From NCBI RefSeq assembly GCF_001625195.1, contig NC_054389.1, forward strand, positions 3,902,520 through 3,966,519: a stretch of 64,000 nt of DNA. Reading direction: 5' to 3'. Position numbers and translations under genes: made by a program. Shown here one piece after another: positions 20,545 through 31,019 of the stretch (positions within the stretch are counted from its first letter, which is position 1; each line of letters opens with the position of its first letter). The DNA comes from Drechmeria coniospora (taxonomy: Eukaryota > Ascomycota > Sordariomycetes > Hypocreales > Ophiocordycipitaceae). The notes under the pieces were generated by a model, which searched no databases, was not told the origin of the DNA, and saw nothing but the letters and a program-made list of their open reading frames with translations.

Positions 20545-22707
20545 ATGCTGCGACCGGCGACGCCCCTGTCGGTGCTGCTGCTGGCCGCCTTGATCCTGCT
20601 GCTCTTGTCCGTGCTCTCGGTCCCCGTCACGCAGTCCATCGCCCTCGGCAAGTTCAACGATGTCCTGTTTGGCGTCTTTGGCTATTGCAAGGGCGGAACG
20701 TGCAGTTCCATCGGCATCGGATATGACACCGGTACCCTCGACCCCTTTCCCTCCTCCTCGACCCCTTCCCCTCCTCCTCGACCCTTCCCCTCCTCCTCGA
20801 CCCTTCCCCTCCTCGACCCTTCCCCTCCTCGACCCCGCGCCTTGTTGCCCTCGACTGACCGACGACGTGCTCCAGGAAAACTGGTCGACGCCGACAAGCA
20901 GTCCTTTACCCTGCCGACGGGCGTTCGCAACTCCCTCTCGGCCATCCTCGTCGTCCACCCAATCGCCACGGCCATGACGCTCGCCATGTTCATCCTCGCC
21001 GTCATCGCCCACCTGCACGCGCCCTCGCGCTCGTCCAAGTATCTCCTCGTCCTCTTCCTCTTCATGATCGTCACCTTCCTCCTCTGCCTCCTGGCCTTTG
21101 TCATCGACGTCCTCATGTTCATGCCTCATCTCGCCTGGGGCTCGTACCTGGTGCTCGCCGCGAGCATCGTCGTCGGCATCTGCATCGTCGTCTCCTTCGC
21201 CATGCGCCGGGCCGTCGTCGGCCGCAAGTCGCGCCAGAAGCGCATCGCCGAGAATGCCGAGATGAGCGGCGAGAACTACTACAACCGCGAGGAGCAGTCG
21301 AAGCCGACGTTTGTCACCACGCCGCAGCCGACGATGCCCGTCATCAGCGGCGGCAGCTCGAGCGCCGCCGACAGCCTGCCGACCTTTGCGACCTTTGAGA
21401 GCGATCGAAAGCCGGGCCAGGTCAGCGAGGAGCGCATTCCCCTGACCCAGCGAAACCCGGCGGAGAAGATGGCCAACGGGCACGCCAACAACGACATGGC
21501 CGCCTACGCCGTCGCCGGTCGGTCGACGCCGGCCTCCGAGGATGGTCGACGCAGGATGCCCATGAATGGCCCCTCGGACCCCTACGCCGCCCAGAGGCCC
21601 GCCACCGCCGACCGCAACCGCGGGAGAGGCGACCTCGCCGCCGGTGGCGCCTACGCCGGCCGCGGCGGAGCCTACGGCCGCGGAGGCGCCCCCGACGGAT
21701 ATGGTCGGCCGCCGCCGCCGCCGAACCGCGGAGGCTACGGTGGCCCGCCCGGCCGCGGCGGCCCGTACGGAGGACGAGGATACGGCTCGCCGCCGCAGCA
21801 CGCCAACGGCGGCAGGGGAGGCAGAGGGCCGCCGCCAAACTACGCCAACGGGCCCGCGCCGTACGACTACGGCCACCCGTCTGACGCCTCGCTCAACCGC
21901 GGCCACGGCGGCTACGATGCCTACGGCTCGAGCCAGAATCTTCCGAGGGCCGAGTCCCCCCCTCCGCTCGGCGGACCCGCCCGAGGAGTAGTCAGCGCCG
22001 GTGCCATGGCCGAGATGGACGCCGGCCCGGCCCGCGCTCGAAACGGATACGTCCCCTACGGCCCCGGCGACGCCGACGTGCCGGGCATCGTCGGCCTGCA
22101 GCAGCCGAGGGCGCCGACGCGTCACGACACCATGATGACGTACGGCAGCAAGTACAGCACGGATGAGTGAGTCTCCCTCGACGGCAGCACCCTGCCTCTC
22201 GTCGGCGGCACCCGGCTAATCCGCCGCAGGGCCTACCCTTCCCCCCGCAACGCCTGGAACCAGGACTCGGGCCGGAGCACTCCCCAGGCCGGCTCCATGC
22301 CGCCCAAGGCCGAGGCGCCGGCCAGGCGGGCGCCAGGACAGTACTACGAGGACGTCGACCCTCGCTTCACGGCGCCGACGCAGTCCAACAACCAGTCGCC
22401 GTCGCCCCCCGATCGCATCTACGACGACATGCGCGACCGCGGCGACGGGACGCGCAGCCCCACCGCTTCGGAGCGCTCCAACTTTACATCCATCTCCCAG
22501 CGAGGCGTCAATCCTCGCTGGAACCCCAACCACCCACCCATGCCGCGACCGGTGCCGGGCGGCACCTCCCGCCACCCTGTGCAGCAGCGTCAGGACATGA
22601 TCCTCGACAATCCCGACTTCCAGCTGCCCGGAAATCGCCAGAGACCGGCCAACAGGGCCGCGCCGGGCATGATTCCCGGAAGCGCCTACCCGCCAGGTCC
22701 CATGTGA
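20545..22707 (+). CDS. palI: PalI/Rim9 family pH-response membrane protein
   Basis: Three exons (20545-20731, 20876-22166, 22230-22707) encode 651 residues. The start at 20545 gives MLRPATPLSVLLLAALILLL, a signal-anchor helix typical of PalI. An extracellular loop has FGVFGYCKGGTCSSIGIGYDT with two cysteines. Three more helices follow (about 85-105, 115-140 and 150-175). From about residue 180 the tail is long, cytosolic and disordered: Gly/Arg/Tyr/Pro-rich (GGYGGPPGRGGPYGGRGYG). PalI/Rim9 assists the PalH/Rim21 pH sensor at the plasma membrane, upstream of PacC/Rim101 processing. Intron 1 has donor GTACCC, a CTGAC branch site and CAG acceptor; it is 144 nt, in frame and free of stops, so a read-through form is possible. 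Intron 2 (GTGAGT) has a clear phase fit. Confidence 0.9.
20743..20838 (+). repeat. Pyrimidine-rich tandem repeat inside palI intron 1
   Basis: About five copies of a CGACCCTTCCCCTCCT-type unit (16-19 bp) fill most of the intron. Confidence 0.8.
22056..22115 (+). repeat. palI coding segment that has a perfect inverted copy at 35618-35677
   Basis: Sixty bases of palI exon 2, starting CTACGGCCCC and ending GGGCGCC, are identical to the reverse complement of 35618-35677. This copy lies in coding sequence and is therefore the likely source. Confidence 0.95.
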
Positions 22708-25173
22708 AAGGCCGACGCGACGCGACACACCACCACACCCAACAGGCATTTCTTGCCCTTTCACCTTTGCCTCGGCGTGCCGTGATTCGTCTCGCCGCAC
22801 CATGGCCCGTTGCATTCTACGGCGCAGAAATGCCCCGAGCGCCACATTTTTCTTCCGTGACCCTTTTCGGCACGGTCGACCTCGCAGGACCCATCTCCTT
22901 GCTTCGCCTCGGCACGCTCTGTTTAGTGCGTCGGACGGACTCGACCTTGAGGTTCAACGACCCTACTTGTGGTCAATTTCATCACCATGTACTCTATTTC
23001 TCTTGCATGCCGTCGACCGGGCGGCTCGGTGCTCGGTTCTTGACGAACTGGCCTCTCCGCACCATGTCTCTCGGCCGGTCCTGCAAGGTCACATACGACA
23101 TACCATGACGCAACCCGTTGCGTCAAGCTCGGAAGAAGGACCCTTCTACCGTGTATTTTTTTTTATTTCGCTGGGCGACAAGGCGCCTGCGGGGGATACG
23201 GGATATCCCGCCGACGGTGCGTGCGAGATGCTCTGTGACGGACGGATGAGGTCGGACCGGACTGGTAATAAGGGGAGCGCCGGCCCGCGCCTGTCGTTGC
23301 CGCTGGAAAGCGATGCAGGAAATGGCTGGGAAACATAGGCAGGATAGCGCAGAATCTATGCGGCGGATGAATGGAATGGAAAATGCATCATGAAGCTCGC
23401 GTCCTTGTGCCTCGCCTCTGACCATGAGCCTCTTGGTGACGCGGTGCCTACCTCACGGGGGCATGGCATGGCAGGAGCACGTGAAAGGGCACGCCAGCTC
23501 GGATTATTTCCTTTCCTTTTCCGTCCGTCGGCCTATCGAGAACAATGTACGTCTATGCAGAGCTGCGTTGCCTTGAATGCTAGGCGCCAAATCCTTGTGT
23601 TGTGTGCACAAGCAGCATCCCATGTCCCCTACAGCCACCTACAGCCACCTACAGTCACCTACAACCACCTACAACCACCTACAGTCACCTATTACAGCCA
23701 TCTACAACCATCTGCTACCAAGGTACTGACATAGATAGGTAGGGAGTGTTAGCTGTAGGTGCTTCTCCAGCCGGAACGCGGACGCAACGGATCGAGTTCC
23801 ACCACCGCTTCCACAGCGACTTCGACAGCGCCTTGAAGTGGTAGGTCCCTGCTGTGTCGGTATATGTGGCAGTGCTAGGTGCCGAGGTGCTGCTTGATGC
23901 GCGCGGCACCTTCAACGGCGCTGGCCTTTGGTGGGCGGCGCTGGGAGCGAGCCCATCTTTCACTGCTCTTCCTGACAGTCCCGGAAACGACGTCGACGCA
24001 CGCAAGCGAACGAGTCGGTTCAGACCAGGTCGGATCAGATCAGGCCAAGCCAGGTCGGGCCGGTCAGGCGGCCGTGACGAGGAGGATTCACTGCGAGAGA
24101 ACCCTGGCGGCGCTGGCTCACCCCTGCCACGGCCGACTTGATCACTCTCGCCTCTCCTGTCGACGCACACGTCACCCCCACCGGACACTTGGTCGCTTTC
24201 CTTCCATCTCTCACCTCGTCCCTCGCGCCTCGTGATGTCTTTCCTTCTGCATTTTCGGTCCCCGCCGCTTCACCCTTTGACATTGACCCCCGGACCGTCG
24301 CTGCTCCCCGCAGCCATCATGGAGGGACGCAACGAGCGCCGACTGCACGTCGCACGACAGACACGACCGACCCATCGATGGGCGCCTGGCCCATGACGTC
24401 CACCTCGGCCGGTACCGTATCAGCATGGCAGATGGCCATTCGTAGACTCTACCCGTCGTTTCGTCTGCTGGGACCCTGCTCTGGTAGGTGTTGAGCATAT
24501 TCAGTCGCCCGCCCGCCTGCCCGCCCGCCTGCTCGCCTGCTCGCCTGCCCGCCTGCCCGTTTGCCACCTGCCCACCCTCTCCCTCGGGCCTCGCACTTTC
24601 CTCTCCAGCTTATCCTCCGCCAGGCACTCGAAAGTGCTCACGCATCGGGCGGGAGGGAATACTTGGCCGCCCTCCCCCTTCTTCTCTCGTCCCCAATCCT
24701 CCTTTCCTCCGCTCCCGCCGTCTTCTTGCTTCTCGCCTCCCATTCTCCCCTTTCCCTCACGCATCATTCATACCGGCTCAAACGAGCACAAGTCACCCCG
24801 CCGGACTTTCATCTTTTGGACCTCTCCCTCCGCCCCGAGCGAGCCGTCTCACCATCGTGTTGGGCCCCCCATCTCGATCCCAATTCCTGCCATCCAGCTT
24901 TCGCCAGGCCGGTTGCCTCGCCCGCCGCTGGAAAAATTCACTTACTTACTCCCTTCCCTTCCTCGTCGGTCCCGGCATCTCTGCAGCCGCCATCGGCCGG
25001 TGGCATTCCTCGGTGCACGACCGGTTCCGCTCGCTTGCCCTCCGTCTCTTCTTCGCCTGGTCCTTCCCTCTCCTTAGGTACGCCTCCCTTCCCTCTCGTC
25101 GTCCGGAGCAGAGAGGGCTCGAGAGTAATGTCCCCGACGCTCGCTCACATGTCGTCAGGCGAACTCGTCAACC
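22708..25173. other. Intergenic region between palI and the next plus-strand gene
   Basis: No gene is supported. It contains a 10-bp tandem repeat at 23629-23716, an imperfect CCCGCCTGC-type repeat at about 24505-24560, and CT-rich DNA before the next gene. A GTACGC...GTCAG pair just before 25174 could be a 5' UTR intron. Confidence 0.45.
23629..23716 (+). repeat. 10-bp tandem repeat (CTACAGCCAC)
   Basis: About eight copies, diverging at CAGCC/CAGTC/CAACC, with one 3-bp slip near 23690. Confidence 0.85.
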
Positions 25174-26937
25174 ATGGCTGGCCCGTCGTCCGAGCCGAAC
25201 CAGACGCCCATCTCCACGACGACGGCCACGCCCCCCGCGACGACCTCGTCCAAGCAGCCGACGTACACGACGGCTGGCACGCTCTACAATCCGAGCTCGA
25301 CGCAGCCGCTTCAAGCTCCCGCTCGTCGTGGTCGCTCCGCAAAGTGGAACGGCCTCGCCAACGCCGACCTTTGCCTCTTCCCCAAGGCGAGCCTCGCCGG
25401 CTTGACGATGAAGGCGGCCGCCGGCGCACGCCTGGCTGCCATTCAACAGTACACCCCCCTCCAGCAAAACTACGATCGTGCCGTCAGCCCACTTAGTGAC
25501 CAGGACCAGGCGGCGGCGCCCGACGTGCTGCCGCCTCAGACGCTTCAGGTGCGGTCCGGCAACACGCCCACGTCCACGCCCACACCCACACCCGCGCCCG
25601 CGCCCGCGCCCCGGCCGCTCGCCCTTCCGAACTTGGCCGACGAAACGGAGCCGGTCAAGGGCCAGTCTGCCCAGTCTGCCCTGGGCCCCGGATCGGACCC
25701 CGAGAGCGATGATGGAGCCGACGAAGAAGAGGACGACCAGGACACCCTTCCTAACCTGTGGTCGATGGGCCTCAGCTTCAAGTCCATCAGCAACCTGGCC
25801 TCGTACCCCAACCCGACGCAAAAGTCTGCTCAGAAGCTGTGCAGCGCCGTGGCCAGAACAACGCTGGCCGCGGGCAGGGCACCCGTCGGTCACGCCTCAT
25901 CCCCCGTCTCCCTTGCTCCACAGCCGGACCGTGGATCGGACACGAGCAACGTGCCGCCGAGCTTGCTGCGTATCGCCGATCTGCATGTCGCCCCCAACCG
26001 TGAGCGCGCCGCCGCCGCCGCCGCCGCCGCAGCCTCCTTGCTCCCGCCGGCTCCGTCGCCAAGCTTGCTTTGCAAGGAGGAAAGGGGCGCCGACGACGCG
26101 GTCCCCGTCACGCTCGCTGCGGGCCCCGGCGCCCCCAGGCCGTTGACGGCCGGACCGCCAGGTCAGCGACAGTATCGTCCATCGACCTTCGAGTCCACCT
26201 TCAAGGCCCTCCAGCCTCAGGGTCACCCTCAGCCTCGCACCCGAACGCTGGACCTCTTCGAGCCGGATGCCCAAGGACCCGTGATGCATTTTGCATTGGA
26301 CGAGTCGGATGGTCCCTCGGCCGATCTCGATGGGTCGTCGTCCCTGTCCACCAATGTTGGCCGGGTGGCTCGACCCAACAGTCTTCTCGCAAAGCTCGTG
26401 GCAGAATCCGAGCCGGAACTGGCGTCTCCGTACCCTCGGGCCTCCTTGTTTGGAAGGAAGGGGCCCGTGGCCGCTTGGAATCGCTCCGCCGACGTTTCGT
26501 ACACGTGCTGGCGGACCTCGTCCTACCTCTGCCGTGAGCGAAATCGCCCGGCAACCCGTCGCCTGACGCCCGACGCTCTGGAGGCACGAAGGGAGAGGAT
26601 GGATTCCTACTGGTACGCCGGATCTGCTCTGATGGCCAAGACGCAAGAGGAGGTCATCGCCGAGTCCGCCTTTCGCCGGCTGCAGCATTCGTACGGCGTC
26701 ATCGGCGATGGACGCCCCGTCAGGAACACCAAGACTGAGTATCGTCCCTTGACGATGGAAGAAGCCACTCGTACGTCTGTGACTGACCATGCGGAGCCGC
26801 TCCTGAACATGGTATTCGCAACCATTGTGCGCCACGCCGAAGAGAAAGCAGTCAACAGCCCATTCCGGCAGTTTGGAACCCCCCCGCCCGAATCGTGCGA
26901 TGCAACACCCGTGGGCAACAGCTCCTTCTTTTCGTAG
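25174..26937 (+). CDS. Conserved-looking protein of unknown function
   Basis: A single 587-codon frame starting MAGPSSEPNQTPIS in good context (CAACCATGG). The N-terminal third is Ser/Thr/Pro/Ala-rich, with a TPTPTPAPAPAPAP run, an acidic DPESDDGADEEEDDQD stretch and a poly-Ala run. Two parts look structured: about residues 33-75 (YTTAGTLYNP through KWNGLANADLCLFPK) and the C-terminal 170 residues (about 420-587), which contain SLFGRKGPVAAWNRSADVSY, a Cys-Trp, and an ALMAKTQEEVIAESAFRRLQ helix. No catalytic motif, signal peptide or membrane segment is seen, and the family is not recognised. Coding status is supported by codon use and by the structured ends. A nuclear or scaffolding role would be a guess. 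Confidence 0.7.
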   Translation: MAGPSSEPNQTPISTTTATPPATTSSKQPTYTTAGTLYNPSSTQPLQAPARRGRSAKWNGLANADLCLFPKASLAGLTMKAAAGARLAAIQQYTPLQQNYDRAVSPLSDQDQAAAPDVLPPQTLQVRSGNTPTSTPTPTPAPAPAPRPLALPNLADETEPVKGQSAQSALGPGSDPESDDGADEEEDDQDTLPNLWSMGLSFKSISNLASYPNPTQKSAQKLCSAVARTTLAAGRAPVGHASSPVSLAPQPDRGSDTSNVPPSLLRIADLHVAPNRERAAAAAAAAASLLPPAPSPSLLCKEERGADDAVPVTLAAGPGAPRPLTAGPPGQRQYRPSTFESTFKALQPQGHPQPRTRTLDLFEPDAQGPVMHFALDESDGPSADLDGSSSLSTNVGRVARPNSLLAKLVAESEPELASPYPRASLFGRKGPVAAWNRSADVSYTCWRTSSYLCRERNRPATRRLTPDALEARRERMDSYWYAGSALMAKTQEEVIAESAFRRLQHSYGVIGDGRPVRNTKTEYRPLTMEEATRTSVTDHAEPLLNMVFATIVRHAEEKAVNSPFRQFGTPPPESCDATPVGNSSFFS

Positions 26938-28065
26938 CCTCGGGTCCTCGTCGGCGGCACGCCGAGGGAAGCATCTGGAACATCAAGAGGTCCCATTTCT
27001 GTTGCGGGAAATTATCATTTACGCGGCCGAGATTGTCGTCGGTTTGATAGGATGCATGTGTGCGGCAACGTCGACCGTCGCATTCGAGCACGCTTGCAAG
27101 ACGCTCGCCGGGAGGCCTGTATAATAGCCAACTACACATGCTATCAGTATAGCTAGGCTGACGAGTGCCCTCGTTGGCCTTTATCCTACAACTCCGGCGC
27201 TGACCGTGAGAGGACAGGGTGGCCGTGTTTGATGCCTTAGCGAATTGAACATGGATTCAGCTTGAACTTGCGACGCACTACGTGAGCATCTTGTCAGAGC
27301 ATCATCCGACGCATTGTTGACGACAATGTTCATTTCCCTCACGGGCGACCTGTTCGTCTTGAAAATCCATCCGACGTCCAAAAGAGCAAACAAGCATTTT
27401 GCAAAAAAAGAAAACATACAACAGCCGGTGTTCGCTGGTCGTCACCGACCCAACTACTAATCTGCCGGTCAGTGGCTTGACGTGTGGAGAGCAGACGGGA
27501 TCCAGTATTTTCCACTGCCTATGGTCGTATGTGCTAGATTTGTTTGTAAAAGATGATTATATTTCCTTTGCCATCCAATCGGCGTGCACTCCCTGTTTGC
27601 ACTTTATTAACAAAACACTACGGAGTATCCATCCTGTTATCCGGCGTCATTTCTAGCCGGTCATTATTCTGTTGCATTCAATATTCATTCTGTATCATTT
27701 TGGTTCGCGGCCGCTTTCAGCGGTAAACTAAATAATGCAGCCAGCTGCACGGTTACTGGTCAATCTCGCTGCCGATGTTGAAAAGGTCATTCCCCCTCGG
27801 GGGTTCATTAAGTCGAGAACTAGTAATATTGCCCATGGTATTGTTGACTTTCACGAGGTACAATGGCAGTTCTCGGCGACGCATTGCATTCACGACGAAT
27901 TGCAATTTCTATCACCAGGCCTACTTTTGTGTAGTCTTGTGATCTCCCCGATGTCCTGTATTTGGCCCTCTCTTGCAAGCCACTTTGCACTTTTTAAGAG
28001 TAACTGGACTCAGCATGTGCTCTATATTGCAGTTAGGAATTGCCGCAAAGTGCTTGTTCAAGGAT
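26938..28065. other. Intergenic, start of the lower-GC island
   Basis: Composition becomes clearly more AT-rich after about 27.1 kb. No gene is seen. One CTACGGAGTA word is at 27620. Confidence 0.45.
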
Positions 28066-28653
28066 TCATTTACTGTTCGATTCAGAGGGAGATTCAAACT
28101 CCCAAGAAGCTTCAATGGAATTGTCTGGGCCTTCCGTCGGATCAATGTCGAATGGAAGAGTAATGTTAGCTCGGCCTTGGGTAAACTCGACCTGCGGGGC
28201 CCTGTCGCCGACTCCGTCTTGGAGCGCACAAATACCGAGCTTCTCTACGAGTCCGAAGGAACAAAGAAGATCCCTCAGCTCGGAGAGAAACGACTGAAAA
28301 CCGCCAATGTCTGCGGCAGGATACGCATAGTGGGTGAATTCGTACGGGACCAACCCATCCTTGGTGAACCTCCATGCGCTGCCCTTGACATCAAGAAGTT
28401 GCTTGGCAGAGCTGGTGGTCTTCCAAGGCACGGCAACGGACCCGAAATTGACAAGTATTTCGTCATCTTTGAGTGTAAAGTGATTGTGAAGTAAAACAAT
28501 GCCGAAAAGTTTTTGAACTTGATGCTTGACGAACACATGACCTATTGCCGAGGTGAGAAGAGCGACAGCGTCTGAAGTCAAGGTCTCGCTAGCATCTTCG
28601 ATACTGGGCAAGGAGCTGTAGTGCTGGGGAGAGTAAGGAAGAACTGACGTCAT
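28066..28653 (-). CDS. Small protein of unknown function
   Basis: An uninterrupted 195-codon frame starting MTSVLPYSPQHYSSLPSIED. It has a mixed, soluble-looking composition with no low complexity, signal peptide or membrane helix. The central part (VKHQVQKLFGIVLLHNHFTL, then VNFGSVAVPW) looks like a folded domain, and a Leu/Cys-rich helix (FQSFLSELRDLLCSFGL) follows. The frame ends SPSESNSK. Another minus-strand phase stays open just downstream (28229-27921), so an additional spliced 3' exon is possible. The family is not recognised by name. Codon use is less GC-biased than in the flanking core genes, in line with the surrounding island. Confidence 0.6.
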   Translation of the reverse strand: MTSVLPYSPQHYSSLPSIEDASETLTSDAVALLTSAIGHVFVKHQVQKLFGIVLLHNHFTLKDDEILVNFGSVAVPWKTTSSAKQLLDVKGSAWRFTKDGLVPYEFTHYAYPAADIGGFQSFLSELRDLLCSFGLVEKLGICALQDGVGDRAPQVEFTQGRANITLPFDIDPTEGPDNSIEASWEFESPSESNSK

Positions 28654-29618
28654 GTTGAGCGGTAAATGGTTAAACGGTTCGTATAATTAGGAATGCACAA
28701 TGGTATAATGCTTTCGTATCAAAGGGCTTCGTTGCTAGGCACCAAGTGGATACTGGGTCTTCCTATCTGATGGTCAGATTCAGATTTGGATAGCTTTGAA
28801 ACTGAGGGATGGCCTTCTATTCATAGCCAGTCCATTCGTCCCAATATAGTTCGATGATGTCTGCGCCTAGGATGCATAGATGGCCTTCTACGCTGCAGGT
28901 TTGGCCAATGAGTTTTCAATGCATGCCACACTCACAATCCTCCCTATGCACGTCAACCAACCAGTGGCTCGCCGTTGCCGATATATGACTCACTCAAACG
29001 TCCGTCAGGATAAACCTTGTCCTCTTGAATCTAGGCATTCATCGAGGTCATGAGTGTAATGGCGCGTGAGCAGCACAACTCATCACGGCATCTACAGAGT
29101 ACAGATGGATAGTTTTGGGTACACCCATCTCCATTGTTCCCCTGGCCGCATGGAGTAGCAGGTAGTTAATTGGGATGGCTACTGTAGTCAACTACTAAGT
29201 AATACTAACGTGGTCCAATAAGCGGGATATTCCTGTAGTTCTACGCGAATTGGAGGCAGATGGTTCAGTTTTGTTGGTGAGATGCGGTCGGGTAACCTTG
29301 TCCCGTAGTTTGACTCGCAAGCAGCCACCGGATCTTACGATACGTGGTCCAGATTACTACGCAACCTATGAGTGGCGCCCACTTTTGGCAGTGACCGAGA
29401 ATAACTCGTAACGCGGGAGGAGCGGCGTCAGCATGTAATGAAGGCTGACTTCGTCTGGGGTAGGTCGCAGAAACGGCCGCCGTGGTTGGCGCTGGTTCTT
29501 ATCTAACGCAGCATCTGCACAACAAATCAAATAGCAAAGGTTGTTTTATAGGTAACGTATTCTGTATCGATTATCAACAATGCCGTTTCCGTCCTTTCTT
29601 GCTAACTCGTGATGGCCG
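28654..29618. other. Intergenic, AT-richer
   Basis: No gene or repeat recognised. Confidence 0.4.
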
Positions 29619-31019
29619 TTAGGCCTCCACCGCCTGCTTAGCATTTTCCCAAAAGGCAACGAGCTCCTCCAATCCCATGCGCTTGTTTGGGTCGTGGTCC
29701 ACGCATTTCTCTACTGCCCGCTTGAAGGATTCCGGGATATCTTCGCATCCTGTCCAATCCTCCAGTATGTCCTGTGTGTTCTCGATTCCTTCAAAATCTG
29801 TTTCTGGCTGGCGTAGAAGCATCCACATGCACCGGCCAACGCTGAAGACCTCGGCCAGTTCGGCCGCTTTTGGGCACCGCTCAGCCCATACTGGAAAACA
29901 ATTCCAGACATTCCAGCCGCGTTGTCCAGGCGTTGTATCGGGCATGTTGCGCCGCTCGGGACCTGCGTACTTTGTGTACAAGAGTGAACCATCAGCCGAT
30001 TGCTCGACATCCCAGCTGCCGTCGATTTCCGGAGCCGCCGTCGTGGCGGGGGCGTCATTTTGTTCCCAATCGATGAGTACGAGCTTCTGGTTTTCGTCGA
30101 TAAGAAAGTTTCCAGGTTTGATGTCCATGTGGTAGGTGTGGGCGACCAGGTGAGTGTGCGCCACGGCTGCAGCCATTTGATGGCACCAGAGCACTTTTTG
30201 AGACAATGGGATTCGCTGACCAGCGGTATTGAACTCTTCAATATGGCGTTTAAGGGTGCCGCCAGGGAAGAAAGCCTCAAGGGTGCCGCAAACAAGCTCA
30301 GTATGGTCCCCGGGCTTGCGTATAGTGACCAAGGTTGGGGCAGGAACCTTGACGTTTGGATGATGAGGCATTCCATCGACTAGCTTGACAGCGCGGTAAA
30401 AGGTTTTCACTTGGTCTAAAATATGGCCACTTTCATAATCGATGAGGTAGGTTCTAAAGTCAATACCTTTGAAGACGAATTGAGATTGAGGGCACGACGC
30501 CGTTGTGACGAGCGTTGCGCAGCCCCTTCCGCCGAGCTGGTTTTGCCGGACTAGGGCCTTGAAGTCAATAGTATCCGTGGGTTGCTGAAGAGAAAGTTGG
30601 TCAATTGGCGAAAGGATGTCAAGGTAATCGTTGAACCGAGCATCGTGACGGGCAACCCAGGAGATTTGGGGCTCCGGCTCCTCTGAACCAGCATCGCCTA
30701 CGTCGATGATGACATCGGAGCCCGCCGTCTGCGGGCTCTCGATGCAATCTGGCCAAATGGAAGATAACGCCAACCACAGTGCAGCGCGCATAGATGGTCG
30801 ATCGGCGAATGAAGCGTTTGGGTCGGTAACTTGGACGTCGTGGTAGCAGTTGACGATCCGAGATGGCAAGCTGAAAGGCCGTCCTTGATCGGATGCGAAC
30901 TGGAAGATGAGAGTCCTGCCATGACCGTATGCTTGGGCAAAGACAGCGGTTTCCTCGTCGTCGCCCCAAATCCATTCACCGACGACTCCGAGCTTGTTCA
31001 ATGCGTCGTCTTCGTACAT
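29619..31019 (-). CDS. Protein-kinase-like protein with an atypical DWE metal-binding motif
   Basis: A single frame of 466 codons starting MYEDDALNKLGVVGEWIWGD. The first about 150 residues are not recognised. A kinase-like fold follows: FVFKGID with the candidate ATP lysine at about 184, a hinge region near VCGTLEAFFPGGTL (about 243-256), the catalytic loop YHMDIKPGNFLI (about 296-307) with Asp and Asn in place, and LVLIDWEQ (about 313-320), where DWE replaces DFG. A late segment (FKRAVEKCVDHDPNKRMGLEEL) matches the C-lobe end of Ser/Thr kinases. Related stand-alone kinases with an N-terminal extension are expanded and patchily distributed in filamentous ascomycetes. The substrate is unknown. 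The invariant Asp of the loop is kept, so activity is possible. Confidence 0.75.
   Translation of the reverse strand: MYEDDALNKLGVVGEWIWGDDEETAVFAQAYGHGRTLIFQFASDQGRPFSLPSRIVNCYHDVQVTDPNASFADRPSMRAALWLALSSIWPDCIESPQTAGSDVIIDVGDAGSEEPEPQISWVARHDARFNDYLDILSPIDQLSLQQPTDTIDFKALVRQNQLGGRGCATLVTTASCPQSQFVFKGIDFRTYLIDYESGHILDQVKTFYRAVKLVDGMPHHPNVKVPAPTLVTIRKPGDHTELVCGTLEAFFPGGTLKRHIEEFNTAGQRIPLSQKVLWCHQMAAAVAHTHLVAHTYHMDIKPGNFLIDENQKLVLIDWEQNDAPATTAAPEIDGSWDVEQSADGSLLYTKYAGPERRNMPDTTPGQRGWNVWNCFPVWAERCPKAAELAEVFSVGRCMWMLLRQPETDFEGIENTQDILEDWTGCEDIPESFKRAVEKCVDHDPNKRMGLEELVAFWENAKQAVEA

Noticed and set aside
19814..20593. 259-codon plus-strand frame ending inside palI exon 1
   Set aside because: Arg/Pro/Ser-rich, overlaps palI in another phase, and is better explained as a leader region.
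20197..22125. 642-codon minus-strand frame over palI
   Set aside because: Antisense shadow of palI; low-complexity composition and no motif.
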